From Pseudopontixanthobacter vadosimaris (GTDB lineage Bacteria; Pseudomonadota; Alphaproteobacteria; Sphingomonadales; Sphingomonadaceae): a DNA stretch of 64,000 nt. Shown here in pieces: positions 30,756 through 38,385 of the stretch (positions are counted from its first letter, which is position 1; each line of letters begins with the position of its first letter). The notes beneath the pieces are model-generated. The model did not search any database. It was not told the origin of the DNA and worked only from the letters and a program-made list of their open reading frames with translations. A program made the position numbers and the translations under genes. The DNA lies in the NCBI RefSeq assembly GCF_012979275.1, contig NZ_JABASZ010000037.1, positions 62,001 to 126,000 on the forward strand. Direction: 5' to 3'.

Positions 30756-31223
30756 ATGGTCGAACGCAAGAACCCGATTGACTGCCCTGCTGATGGTGCG
30801 CGTGGCCCAGTGGCTGCATCCGCTGATGACCTGCCCCGCTCCGTCCTGGTGGTGGAAGACGACACGATCCTGGCGCTTGCCACCGAAGAAGCCTTGCGCG
30901 CGGCCGGTATCGAGGAAATCAACATCTGCAACTCCACCGCACAGGCACTGCAGATGCTGCGTGCGATTTCGCCGGACGCTCTCGTGCTGGACGTGCATCT
31001 GGCCGATCGGGACGATGGCTGGGCAATTGCCGAACTCGTTACCGAAATGGGCCCCAACCCGCCGCGCATCATATTCTCGACCGGCGCGCCCCGCGACATT
31101 CCGCAGGATATCGTCGAACTGGGCACCGTGCTGGAGAAGCCGTACGAGCCTGAACAATTGCTCACCGCGCTTCGTGAGAAGCCGAAGGGATTGCTGGCAC
31201 GGCTACGCGGTGCACTGCGCTGA
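30756..31223 (+). CDS. Single-domain response regulator (REC), possibly FAT GUY type
   Basis: A 155-residue protein with a short N-terminal extension and one receiver domain: acidic pocket VLVVEDD, phosphoacceptor Asp in LVLDVHLADRDDG, the Thr/Ser loop RIIFSTGAP and the Lys in LEKPYEPEQLL. No output domain. FSTG resembles the FAT GUY motif of SdrG/MrrA regulators, which feed the PhyR general stress pathway in sphingomonads and Caulobacter; this is inference. ATG 30756 was chosen over 30711 because the EcfG-type promoter start would fall just before 30711. Confidence 0.82.
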   Translation: MVERKNPIDCPADGARGPVAASADDLPRSVLVVEDDTILALATEEALRAAGIEEINICNSTAQALQMLRAISPDALVLDVHLADRDDGWAIAELVTEMGPNPPRIIFSTGAPRDIPQDIVELGTVLEKPYEPEQLLTALREKPKGLLARLRGALR

Positions 31224-31331
31224 TCGCGCTCTGGTCACGACATGCGGGACACACCGTATGCGACGATAGCTGGCTGAGCGCCTCTGTGCAGGAAATCGCT
31301 CTCGGCACCGCAATGAACCTGCCTGGCCGAT

Positions 31332-31373
31332 CCAAAAAAAGGCCTTCGCTCCTGTTATCGAGCGAAGGCCTTT
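31332..31373 (-). terminator. Strong intrinsic terminator, minus direction
   Basis: A perfect 14-bp stem (AAAGGCCTTCGCTC / GAGCGAAGGCCTTT, 31338-31373) with an 8-nt loop is followed on the minus strand by a T tract (31337-31332). It ends leftward transcription about 140 nt after the Crp/Fnr gene. The response regulator may also use the stem in the other direction. The 31224-31331 stretch holds no gene I can support. Confidence 0.85.
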
Positions 31374-31509
31374 CGGGATCGTGTCACCGGCCGCTTGGAC
31401 GGGAGGGGGGTCTCGGCGGTGACATAGAGGAAATGCGCCATTACGCAGGGAGTTCCGCAGGGTTGGAAAATATTTCGAGCTTTGCGGAATGGCAGATTGC
31501 CGGCTGTTT

Positions 31510-32259
31510 TCAGATGAACGGACGCTGTTTGTGACTGCGTCCCGCATATTGTGCGAAGTTCACCGCGCGCTGCCGATCTGGCAGGCTGATCCGCCCGGGA
31601 GTCCAGAACAGCAAACCGTCCCGCGCCAGCGCCTTCAGCGTACGATGGGCATGAACGAGCGAGAGCCCGAGCATGTCGGCAATCTGTGCCTGCGTGATCG
31701 GCAGGTCGAGATGCTGGCCATCCAGCATGGAAATTCCCGAAGCCGCCGCACGGTCGTGCAGCCAGACAGCCATATAGGCGACCTTTTCCCGCGCATCGCG
31801 CTGACCCAGGGCTGCCATGTGATCTTCCAGCTCGGTTTCCTCGCATGCGGCCAGCCAGATCAGATCGTAAGCAAGGGCAGGATGTTCCGACACCAGTTCG
31901 TGGAACCTGCGCCGGCCGAAACTGCAGAGCCTTGCCGGCAGCAGTGCCTGGACCGAATGGTTCAGCTTGTCGTCGAAGGCACCCTGAAACCCGACGAAAT
32001 CGCCGGGGAACATGAAATTGACGATCTGCCTGCGCCCGTCCTCCAACGTAAGGAACCGGACCAGCACGCCTTCCAGCAACGTGTGCAGATGAACGCTCCG
32101 CTTTTCCTGTTCCAGCAGAAGTCCGCCGCGTTCGAGCTGCACCTCCCCTTCCTTGAACTTCTGCACGAAACCGAGGAGGTCGGGCGTGAGCGGGCGCAGG
32201 CCCTTGCGGCCCGACAACGGACATTGCGCGCAAGCAACAGTTGCTGATTGCCGTTGCAT
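31510..32259 (-). CDS. Crp/Fnr-family transcriptional regulator
   Basis: A 249-residue regulator. The cNMP-type beta barrel spans about 30-150 (LLEQEKRSVHLHTLLEGVLVRF, RRQIVNFMFPGDFVGFQGAF) and the helix-turn-helix is ITQAQIADMLGLSLVHAHRTLKALARDG, followed by an aromatic wing. Near the start is a CAQC pair (Cys10, Cys13), as in FNR-like proteins, but the other cluster cysteines are not clearly placed, so an Fe-S role is uncertain. The ATG at 32259 has GGGGGA upstream. It is divergent from phyR; they share a 172-bp promoter region. Confidence 0.88.
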   Translation of the reverse strand: MQRQSATVACAQCPLSGRKGLRPLTPDLLGFVQKFKEGEVQLERGGLLLEQEKRSVHLHTLLEGVLVRFLTLEDGRRQIVNFMFPGDFVGFQGAFDDKLNHSVQALLPARLCSFGRRRFHELVSEHPALAYDLIWLAACEETELEDHMAALGQRDAREKVAYMAVWLHDRAAASGISMLDGQHLDLPITQAQIADMLGLSLVHAHRTLKALARDGLLFWTPGRISLPDRQRAVNFAQYAGRSHKQRPFI

Positions 32260-32374
32260 AGCTATATCCCCCGAACAGGCCCGCGATACCGAATGCCCCG
32301 TTTCGGCGGCGGCACCGGGTTTGTCAAATGCCGCCGGAACACCCCTGGGGCCGTAAGCCGCCGGGGCGCCGACC

Positions 32375-32399
32375 GGAACCATCATCCACGCAGGGCGTT
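32375..32399 (+). promoter_or_regulatory. EcfG-type promoter of phyR
   Basis: GGAAC at 32375-32379, 16-nt spacer, CGTT at 32396-32399, a perfect match to the general stress consensus. It ends 32 bp before the phyR ATG, implying positive feedback of EcfG on phyR. Confidence 0.8.
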
Positions 32400-32431
32400 C
32401 ACAAGCCAGCGAATTATCGGGAAGGGAATTT

Positions 32432-33223
32432 ATGTCGCTTGGGGACCAGGTCGCCGCCAATCTGCCTTATCTGCGCCGTTATGCACGCGCGCTTACCGGC
32501 TCGCAGGCCACGGGCGATGCTTTTGTACGTGCAACGCTCGAAGCGGCTCTTGCCGATCAGGATCTGAAGGAATCGCTGCAGCAGGGCCGTGTCCCGCTCT
32601 ACCGCGCGTTCAACAAGGTCTGGTCGAGTGCTTACATGGAGGTGGACGACAATGACGGGGCAGGCTCTCACGAGGCTGCAGCGTCCGATCGCCTGAAGAC
32701 GATCACGCCGCTGAACCGCCAGGCGCTGCTGCTGACCACCCTGGAAGATTTCAGCATCGACCAGACGGCCGAGATCATGGACCTGTCCGAGGACGAGGTG
32801 GAATCGCTGGTCCAGGAAGCGGTTTCGGAAATCGACCGCGAATCGACCACCAGCGTGCTGATTATCGAGGATGAGCCGCTGATCTCGATGCAGCTTGAAG
32901 ACCTCGTGCGATCGCTCGGTCACGACATCTGCGGCACGGCGGCCACCCGTACGCAGGCGCAGGAAGTCGTCGCCCAGCAGACGCCGGGGCTGGTCCTGGC
33001 CGATATCCAGCTGGCGGATGGCTCCAGCGGCCTCGACGCTGTGGACGACATCCTCGCCATCGACAGCATCCCAGTGATCTTCATCACCGCCTATCCGGAA
33101 CGTCTGCTGACCGGCGATCGTCCGGAACCGACCTATCTGGTGACCAAGCCGTTTCAGGAAGCGACCGTTCGCACCGCGATCAGCCAGGCGCTGTTCTTCG
33201 GGTCGAGCCGTCCTCTGGCCTGA
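32432..33223 (+). CDS. phyR: PhyR anti-anti-sigma response regulator of the general stress response
   Basis: When phosphorylated, its sigma-like domain binds NepR and frees EcfG. The 263 residues have an ECF-sigma-like N-terminal domain (about 1-125; LPYLRRYARALTGSQATGDAFV, LKTITPLNRQALLLTTLEDFS) and a C-terminal receiver (about 140-255; LIIEDEPLISMQLE, phospho-Asp in LADIQLADGSSG, FITAYPERLL, VTKPFQE). GAAGGGAA precedes the ATG. It lies in a cluster with a CHASE histidine kinase, nepR and ecfG. Confidence 0.97.
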   Translation: MSLGDQVAANLPYLRRYARALTGSQATGDAFVRATLEAALADQDLKESLQQGRVPLYRAFNKVWSSAYMEVDDNDGAGSHEAAASDRLKTITPLNRQALLLTTLEDFSIDQTAEIMDLSEDEVESLVQEAVSEIDRESTTSVLIIEDEPLISMQLEDLVRSLGHDICGTAATRTQAQEVVAQQTPGLVLADIQLADGSSGLDAVDDILAIDSIPVIFITAYPERLLTGDRPEPTYLVTKPFQEATVRTAISQALFFGSSRPLA

Positions 33224-33274
33224 TACGCGGAAGGGTCCGGCCACAATGGGGCGGGCTACTGAGTCGAAAATTGG

Positions 33275-33311
33275 AATAGCCGCCATGCCCTGCCGGGTTG
33301 GCGGCTATTTT
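33275..33311 (+). terminator. Intrinsic terminator between phyR and the convergent kinase gene
   Basis: An 11-bp perfect stem (AATAGCCGCCA / TGGCGGCTATT) with a 13-nt loop, followed by TT on the plus strand and A/T-rich sequence on the minus strand; probably works in both directions. Confidence 0.75.
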
Positions 33312-33386
33312 GCTGGCCTGACCCGCATCGATCCTTGCTGCTGCGGCGCCAGCTGCCTCTAATCCACCGGCCCTTTCGTTTGACCG

Positions 33387-35138
33387 TCAGCCCTGGTTGC
33401 GGCGAGCGCGGATCGCGAATTCGCTGGGGGCTCTGACGGGCACCAGCAGCGTGCATCGCACGCCCTGCGGCGCGAATTCGAGTTCCACCGGGTTGCGGAG
33501 TTCGTGCGCGACGATCTTCTCGATCAGGTCCATGCCGAAACCGCGCTTGCGTTCCTGGCCGACCTTGGGCCCGCCGCTTTCGGTCCATTCGACCCGCGCC
33601 AGATTGTCCTGCGTGAGCGACCACTGGACGCTGACCTGCCCGTCCGCGACACTCAATGCCCCGTATTTCGCCGCATTGGTGGCAAGTTCGTGGATGGCAA
33701 GGCCCAGCGACAGGGCATCGTTCGGCGCGAGTTCGACTGTCGGCCCGTCCATCACCACGGCATTGTCGCCATCACGGGCATAGGGCGCTATCTCGGCCCC
33801 GATCACGTCGCGCACCGGCGTCGTGCCCCATTCCGATTGCGTCAGCAAATCATGCGTCGCCGACAGGGCCCTGATCCGTCCGTTCAGCCCGTCAGCGAAT
33901 TCTTCCAGACTATGGGCCCTGCGCCGGGTGAGCGAGACGATGGACAGCACATTGGCCAGAGTGTTCTTGACGCGGTGATTCAATTCACGTGTCAGCGAAT
34001 TGCGGATCGAATTCTGTTCGGCGAACCAGTCGAGCGATTTCTGATCCTCATACGCCTGCTGGGTCAGTAATCTCGCCACGATCATCAGCAGGCTTGCGAC
34101 CAGAAGCCCGAAGATCAGCGTGATCATCGACAGCGGCGCGAGCGAAGAACCCCTTGCCGATTCCACCTGCAGCATCATCGGCCGATTGGCGATGGAAACC
34201 TCGGCCGTGACCACTTCTCCGGTCTGCATCTCCGGCTCGATCTCGGCCAGCAGATTTTCTTCGGCAACCGCGCCATCATACAGCCGGATGCCCTTTTGCC
34301 CGCGGGTTTCGAGTTCGAGTGCGGAGGTCAGGAAATCCTGTGCGGTGAAGGGACTGTAGATGAACCCCTGCATTTCGCGGCCCATGCCGGTTTCACTCAC
34401 CACCGGCATGTAGATGATGAAACCGGCGGCGGTCCCCGACCCTTCCTGCTGCAGGGTCAGCCGGCCGCTGGCGGTGGGCCGGAGCGTTCGCGCCGCTTCA
34501 TCCATCGCCGCGCGGCGTATGGGTTCGGAATACATGTCGAAGCCGAGCGCCCGGCGGTTGCGTTCCGTGTCGGGCTGCAAGAAGGTGACCGGCACCACCT
34601 GCGTCACGCTGTCGCGTGTTTCGGGCCGGACATTCATGTCTCCAGGCGCATCGTCGTCATGGAACGCTTCGAATTCCGGCACCTGATCCGGCCGGATCCG
34701 CTCGGCCCAGCCGATGCCTTCAGCGCCGCGATAATTGGAATCAAGCCGCAATTCGTTGACGAAGCGGCGGAACAGGGGTGCAGGGACATCTTCGACCGTC
34801 GCGAACAGAGCGGCACCTGCGCGCAGATAGGCGGAACTGGTGTTGCCTCGCCGTTCAAGAGCCGAAGCGACCCCCCGGGCCGTTTCGCGCAGGCTCGCCT
34901 GTTCGCGCTGGCGCTCGCCGCGCTCAATCGCGAAGACGCTGAGCGCCGTAATGGACGCGATGAGCAGGAAAATGGCGATTGGAACGGCGCGCGGATATTC
35001 GACAAGCCACCTGCGCCCCTGCTGCCCACGCCCGTCGGCAACGGACCTGCCCTTGCCCCTGGCCTTCGATCCGGTTTCGGCAGCAGTAACCCCGACTTCT
35101 CGCGATTTGCTGATTTTCGGCCTCACAAAGCTGGTCAA
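33387..35138 (-). CDS. CHASE-domain sensor histidine kinase (HWE/HisKA_2 type), likely PhyR kinase or phosphatase
   Basis: A 583-residue membrane sensor. A first helix (AVPIAIFLLIASITALSVFA, about 52-71), an extracytoplasmic CHASE domain (about 85-310; SNYRGAEGIGWAERI, GFDMYSEPIRRAAMDEA), a second helix (about 335-357), the phosphoacceptor His in ELNHRVKNTLANVL and an HATPase domain (LGLAIHELATNAAKYGAL, GFGMDLIEKIV). HisKA_2/HWE kinases next to phyR act on PhyR in related species. The TTG start at 35138 has AGGATTATT upstream. Its promoter region overlaps that of nepR-ecfG. Confidence 0.9.
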   Translation of the reverse strand: MTSFVRPKISKSREVGVTAAETGSKARGKGRSVADGRGQQGRRWLVEYPRAVPIAIFLLIASITALSVFAIERGERQREQASLRETARGVASALERRGNTSSAYLRAGAALFATVEDVPAPLFRRFVNELRLDSNYRGAEGIGWAERIRPDQVPEFEAFHDDDAPGDMNVRPETRDSVTQVVPVTFLQPDTERNRRALGFDMYSEPIRRAAMDEAARTLRPTASGRLTLQQEGSGTAAGFIIYMPVVSETGMGREMQGFIYSPFTAQDFLTSALELETRGQKGIRLYDGAVAEENLLAEIEPEMQTGEVVTAEVSIANRPMMLQVESARGSSLAPLSMITLIFGLLVASLLMIVARLLTQQAYEDQKSLDWFAEQNSIRNSLTRELNHRVKNTLANVLSIVSLTRRRAHSLEEFADGLNGRIRALSATHDLLTQSEWGTTPVRDVIGAEIAPYARDGDNAVVMDGPTVELAPNDALSLGLAIHELATNAAKYGALSVADGQVSVQWSLTQDNLARVEWTESGGPKVGQERKRGFGMDLIEKIVAHELRNPVELEFAPQGVRCTLLVPVRAPSEFAIRARRNQG

Positions 35139-35195
35139 AATAATCCTGTCGGCTCAAGCTGTCGATTGCATGTGGCGTCGCAGTCGTTCATGTGG

Positions 35196-35222
35196 GGAAC
35201 CATATAATTTGATATACGTTCC
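35196..35222. promoter_or_regulatory. Bidirectional EcfG-type promoter between the kinase and nepR-ecfG
   Basis: Plus strand: GGAAC (35196-35200), 16-nt spacer, CGTT (35217-35220), a consensus match that drives nepR-ecfG. Minus strand: GGAAC (35222-35218), 16-nt spacer, GGTT (35201-35198), one base off consensus, pointing at the kinase gene about 60 nt away. The two elements share the same 27 bp. Confidence 0.75.
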
Positions 35223-35361
35223 ATCCCGACAGGGATTGTTTGGCATGTTTCTCCCAGCGCGACGAATCCGCTGATTGGCTTGTCGATCTGCAGGAGCCGA
35301 TCTGGCAGCGTCGCATATCGGGCAGGGGTCTCGATCTTAGATAGGGCGGTTTGAAATTCTT

Positions 35362-35622
35362 ATGAGTGTTGATAATGCCGCAGCCGGTGCATCCGGGCGG
35401 GAAGAGAAGAATACAGGCAATATCCGCCGCGAGGGTACATCCGGTTCGCAGTCCTCAGGCGAGAATACCGATGCCCGGCGCAGCAATGCCGATGGCGGGG
35501 GCGCGAATACGACGCCCGAATGGGCGAACGGGCTGCGCCAGCTTTACGACTCGGTAATCGAAGAGCCGCTTCCAGACAGTTTCAATGATCTCCTCGCGCA
35601 GCTGAATGATGACGGCAAATGA
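35362..35622 (+). CDS. nepR: NepR anti-sigma factor
   Basis: Sequesters EcfG until displaced by phospho-PhyR. The 86-residue protein has a disordered polar N-terminus of about 50 residues and the NepR helix pair LRQLYDSVIEEPLPDSFNDLL near the C-terminus. Its stop overlaps the ecfG start as ATGA, matching the usual nepR-ecfG operon. A leader of roughly 135 nt follows the EcfG-type promoter. Confidence 0.95.
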   Translation: MSVDNAAAGASGREEKNTGNIRREGTSGSQSSGENTDARRSNADGGGANTTPEWANGLRQLYDSVIEEPLPDSFNDLLAQLNDDGK

Positions 35623-36227
35623 GCGATACGGAACGGACGCCTGCCGAAAAGGCGGAGTTCAAGCGTGAACTTACCGAAGTCGTGCCCCACCTGCGTGCCT
35701 TCGCGCGCGGCCTGTGCGGCCGCCCCGACATGGCGGACGATCTCGTACAGGAAACCATGCTGAAGGCATGGGCTGCACAGAAACGGTTCGAACCCGGAAC
35801 GTCGATGCGTGCCTGGACTTTCGTGATCCTGCGCAATGCCTATCTGACCGACATGCGCCGCAACCGGTTCCGCGGCGAATATGACGAGAATGTGGCCGAA
35901 CGCATCCTGACGGCACCGGCCGGTCAGGAGGAGCCGATCCATTTGTCCGATATGCACCGGGCCTTGCTGACGTTGCCGCCGGAACGCCGCGAAGCCTTGC
36001 TGCTGGTCGGCGCGGGCGGCTTTTCCTATGAAGAGGCGGCGACGATCTGCGGCTGCGCCGTCGGCACCATCAAGAGCCGGGTGGGCCGGGCGCGGGCCGC
36101 GCTGACCGGAATGCTGGCCGATGGCGACATTCCAAGGCGGTCCATCGATGACGAGACCGCGCATCGCGCCATTCTGGAAGAACTGGACGATGTGGCGGCG
36201 GGCAACGGCATGGCCGGGAACGCCTGA
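35619..36227 (+). CDS. ecfG: RNA polymerase sigma factor EcfG (general stress)
   Basis: ECF sigma factor of group 15, 202 residues. Region 2 is at about 20-90 (LRAFARGLCGRPDMADDLVQET, MRAWTFVILRNAYLTDMRR) and region 4 at about 115-170 (LTLPPERREALLLVGAGGFSYEEAA, VGTIKSRVGRARAAL). The C-terminal 30 residues are extra. It recognises GGAAC-type promoters, several of which occur in this window. Coupled to nepR by ATGA. Confidence 0.95.
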   Translation: MSDTERTPAEKAEFKRELTEVVPHLRAFARGLCGRPDMADDLVQETMLKAWAAQKRFEPGTSMRAWTFVILRNAYLTDMRRNRFRGEYDENVAERILTAPAGQEEPIHLSDMHRALLTLPPERREALLLVGAGGFSYEEAATICGCAVGTIKSRVGRARAALTGMLADGDIPRRSIDDETAHRAILEELDDVAAGNGMAGNA

Positions 36228-36330
36228 CTTGCAAGGCAAACCCGCTACCCTGCCAGTTGCGTCGGCCGTGGCCGAACCGCCGGCATGGCACAGCACGGTC
36301 GCGTGCGCGCTGGCTGACAGATAAGGCAGC

Positions 36331-37569
36331 ATGGCGGACAGGCTGACCGAGAATGAGCCTGCCGCCCCGCGCCCGGGCGAAGCGGATGCGGATGGCGGCG
36401 GGTCGGCACGGCCTGCCGCGTCGGGACCAGGTTCGGCCGTTTCTGCAAAGGACGCGCAGCAGACCGCTCCGGGGCGAATGGCCGCGCAGGAAATCCGCCT
36501 TATCTCGGCCCTGGTGCTCATCCTGGGGCTCGGCCTGTTCCTGGCGCTTCCTTTCGTCCTCTCCATCGGATCGGTGGTCTTCCTGCCGCTGGTGACGGCG
36601 ATCATTCTCACCATCCTCCTATCGCCGCTTGCCGATCGTATCGCGGCCCTGGGTCTGCCGAATGTACTGGCATCCTTTCTGGCGCTGTTGCTGTTCCTGG
36701 TCATCGTCATCGTCGCGCTGGGCACCGTTCTGCAACCTGCTGCCGACCTGTTCGACAGCCTGCCGGAAATGATCGACCGTATCGTGCTGCGTTATGGCGA
36801 ATTGCGGCAGGAGCTTGCCTGGCTGGCGCAGATCAACGAACAGCTGACCCGCGCATTGGGTAGCGAAAGCGGCCGCGAAGTGGTTCTGGCGACGCCGACC
36901 ATGATGGAACAGGTCGCCTTCGCGACGCCAACCGTGGTGCTGGAGGTTCTGCTGACCTTCCTGATGGCGTTCTTCATGATCGAGGCGCGCGTTCGCCTGC
37001 GGCGCCACCTGCTGCTGGGCCGGTCCGATTTCGGCAGTTCGATCAAGGCCGCACGGGTCGTGCGCGAGGTGCAGGACCGGGTCGCCGCCTATATTCTGAC
37101 CGTCTCGATCATCAACATCTGTGTCGGCATCGTCGTTGCCGCCGGCGCATGGGCATTGGGGGTGGAGGCACCGGTGATGTGGGGCGGCCTGGCCGCCATC
37201 CTCAATTTCCTGCCCTATATCGGCCCGCTTGCGATGGTCGCATTGCTGGGCCTTTTCGGCATTGGCACGACTGATACGATCCTGCTGGGCCTTGTGCCTG
37301 CCGGTGCCTATCTCGCCTTGCATGCGGTGGAAGCGAATGTGGTCACGCCTTCCATATTGGGCGCGCGCTTCACCATGAACCCGGTGATGATCCTCATCGC
37401 TCTCAGCTATTTTTCCTGGATCTGGGGCGTTGTCGGGGCGTTGCTGTCAGTTCCGCTCCTGCTGATGCTGACCGCGCTGATCGACCATGTGGGACGGCCG
37501 AACCTGATCGGTTTCATGTTCGGAGAATCCTTGTTCCCGGCTTCTCCCATAGAAATTGAGGATGGCTGA
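36331..37569 (+). CDS. AI-2E family transporter (TqsA/PerM-like permease)
   Basis: A 412-residue membrane protein with a polar N-terminal tail (about 50 residues) and the typical pattern of helices: pairs at about 58-110, one long cytoplasmic/periplasmic section (about 130-210), and the C-terminal block with NFLPYIGPLAMVALLGL, NVVTPSILGARFTMNPV and SWIWGVVGALLSVPLLL, signature segments of the UPF0118 family. Members export autoinducer-2 or act as Na+/H+ or unknown exporters; the substrate is not predictable. It follows ecfG by 103 bp. No GGAAC promoter of consensus spacing was found directly before it. Confidence 0.88.
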   Translation: MADRLTENEPAAPRPGEADADGGGSARPAASGPGSAVSAKDAQQTAPGRMAAQEIRLISALVLILGLGLFLALPFVLSIGSVVFLPLVTAIILTILLSPLADRIAALGLPNVLASFLALLLFLVIVIVALGTVLQPAADLFDSLPEMIDRIVLRYGELRQELAWLAQINEQLTRALGSESGREVVLATPTMMEQVAFATPTVVLEVLLTFLMAFFMIEARVRLRRHLLLGRSDFGSSIKAARVVREVQDRVAAYILTVSIINICVGIVVAAGAWALGVEAPVMWGGLAAILNFLPYIGPLAMVALLGLFGIGTTDTILLGLVPAGAYLALHAVEANVVTPSILGARFTMNPVMILIALSYFSWIWGVVGALLSVPLLLMLTALIDHVGRPNLIGFMFGESLFPASPIEIEDG

Positions 37570-37616
37570 GGCATCTGCCGGGACGGTCTGTTCAAGAATA
37601 TGAGAGATACAGAATA

Positions 37617-37650
37617 AAGGCCCGCCCTGCTGCCGAGCAGGGCGGGCCTT
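37617..37650. terminator. Bidirectional intrinsic terminator between the AI-2E gene and sodB
   Basis: Perfect 15-bp stem AAGGCCCGCCCTGCT / AGCAGGGCGGGCCTT with a GCCG tetraloop. On the minus strand it is followed by TTATTCT, so it chiefly ends sodB transcription. Confidence 0.88.
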
Positions 37651-37673
37651 ACGATTTCGTCCTGCCTGCCGGT

Positions 37674-38285
37674 TCAGGAAGGATACTTCCAGGTCGAGCC
37701 GCGCTGCAGATTGTCGGCGGCAAAGCCCCAGTTCAGCTTGCTGTCGACAACCTGCTCCAGATATTCCGGACGCTTGTTCTGATGGTCGAGGTAATAGGCG
37801 TGCTCCCACAAGTCGATCACCAGCAGCGGGTTGCCATCCTGGTCGGCCAGCGTATCGCCGTCATGCGTTTCCGCGATGGTCAGCTTGCCGCCCTTTTCCG
37901 CAAGCCAGACCCATCCGCTGGCGAAATGGCCGGCGCCGCGTTCCTTCAGTTTGCTTTTCAGATCGTCCAGCGAACCGAAGGCGCTGTCGATCATGCTCTT
38001 CAGCTCATCGGTGGGATGGCCGCTTTCCGCCGCGAGCGAATGCCAGTAAAAACCGTGGTTCCAGCTCTGGGCCGCATTGTTGAACAGGCCCTGATCGGTC
38101 TTGCGCGCGGAAGCGATCACCTTTTCAAGCGGTTGATCGGCAAGCTCGGTGCCCTCGATCGCCTTGTTCGTCTTGTCGATGTAGGCCTGATGATGCTTGC
38201 CATGATGGTAGGACAGCGTCTCGGCCGAGATCGCCGGGTCCAGCGCGTCCTTGTCATAGGGGAGCGGGGTTACTTCAAAAGCCAT
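37674..38285 (-). CDS. sodB: Superoxide dismutase (Fe type)
   Basis: Dismutates superoxide in the cytoplasm. The 203 residues contain the metal ligands His27 (LSYHHGKHHQAY), His in NNAAQSWNHGFYW, and Asp/His in DLWEHAYYLDHQN. Gln in AAQSWNH (the FeSOD position) and the GGKLTIAETHDGD region point to iron rather than manganese. The ATG at 38285 is preceded by AAGGACA; the frame is open 13 codons further upstream. An intrinsic terminator follows. Confidence 0.95.
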   Translation of the reverse strand: MAFEVTPLPYDKDALDPAISAETLSYHHGKHHQAYIDKTNKAIEGTELADQPLEKVIASARKTDQGLFNNAAQSWNHGFYWHSLAAESGHPTDELKSMIDSAFGSLDDLKSKLKERGAGHFASGWVWLAEKGGKLTIAETHDGDTLADQDGNPLLVIDLWEHAYYLDHQNKRPEYLEQVVDSKLNWGFAADNLQRGSTWKYPS

Positions 38286-38385
38286 GGTTGCATGTCCTTG
38301 GTCTATGGATTGATCCGGGTTCATGGGGCCAACGCGCCAGCCTGCCTATCGTTGCAGGATGTTCAGCTTTTTCTCCGGCCGCCAT

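Noticed and set aside
31355-31441. A 28-codon minus-strand frame between the terminator and the Crp/Fnr gene
   Set aside because: It is the tail of a shadow frame of the Crp/Fnr region, has no ribosome binding site and ends in the terminator loop.
36228-36330. GGAAC box upstream of the AI-2E gene
   Set aside because: The following 16-17 nt lead to AAAC rather than CGTT or GTT, so no promoter call.
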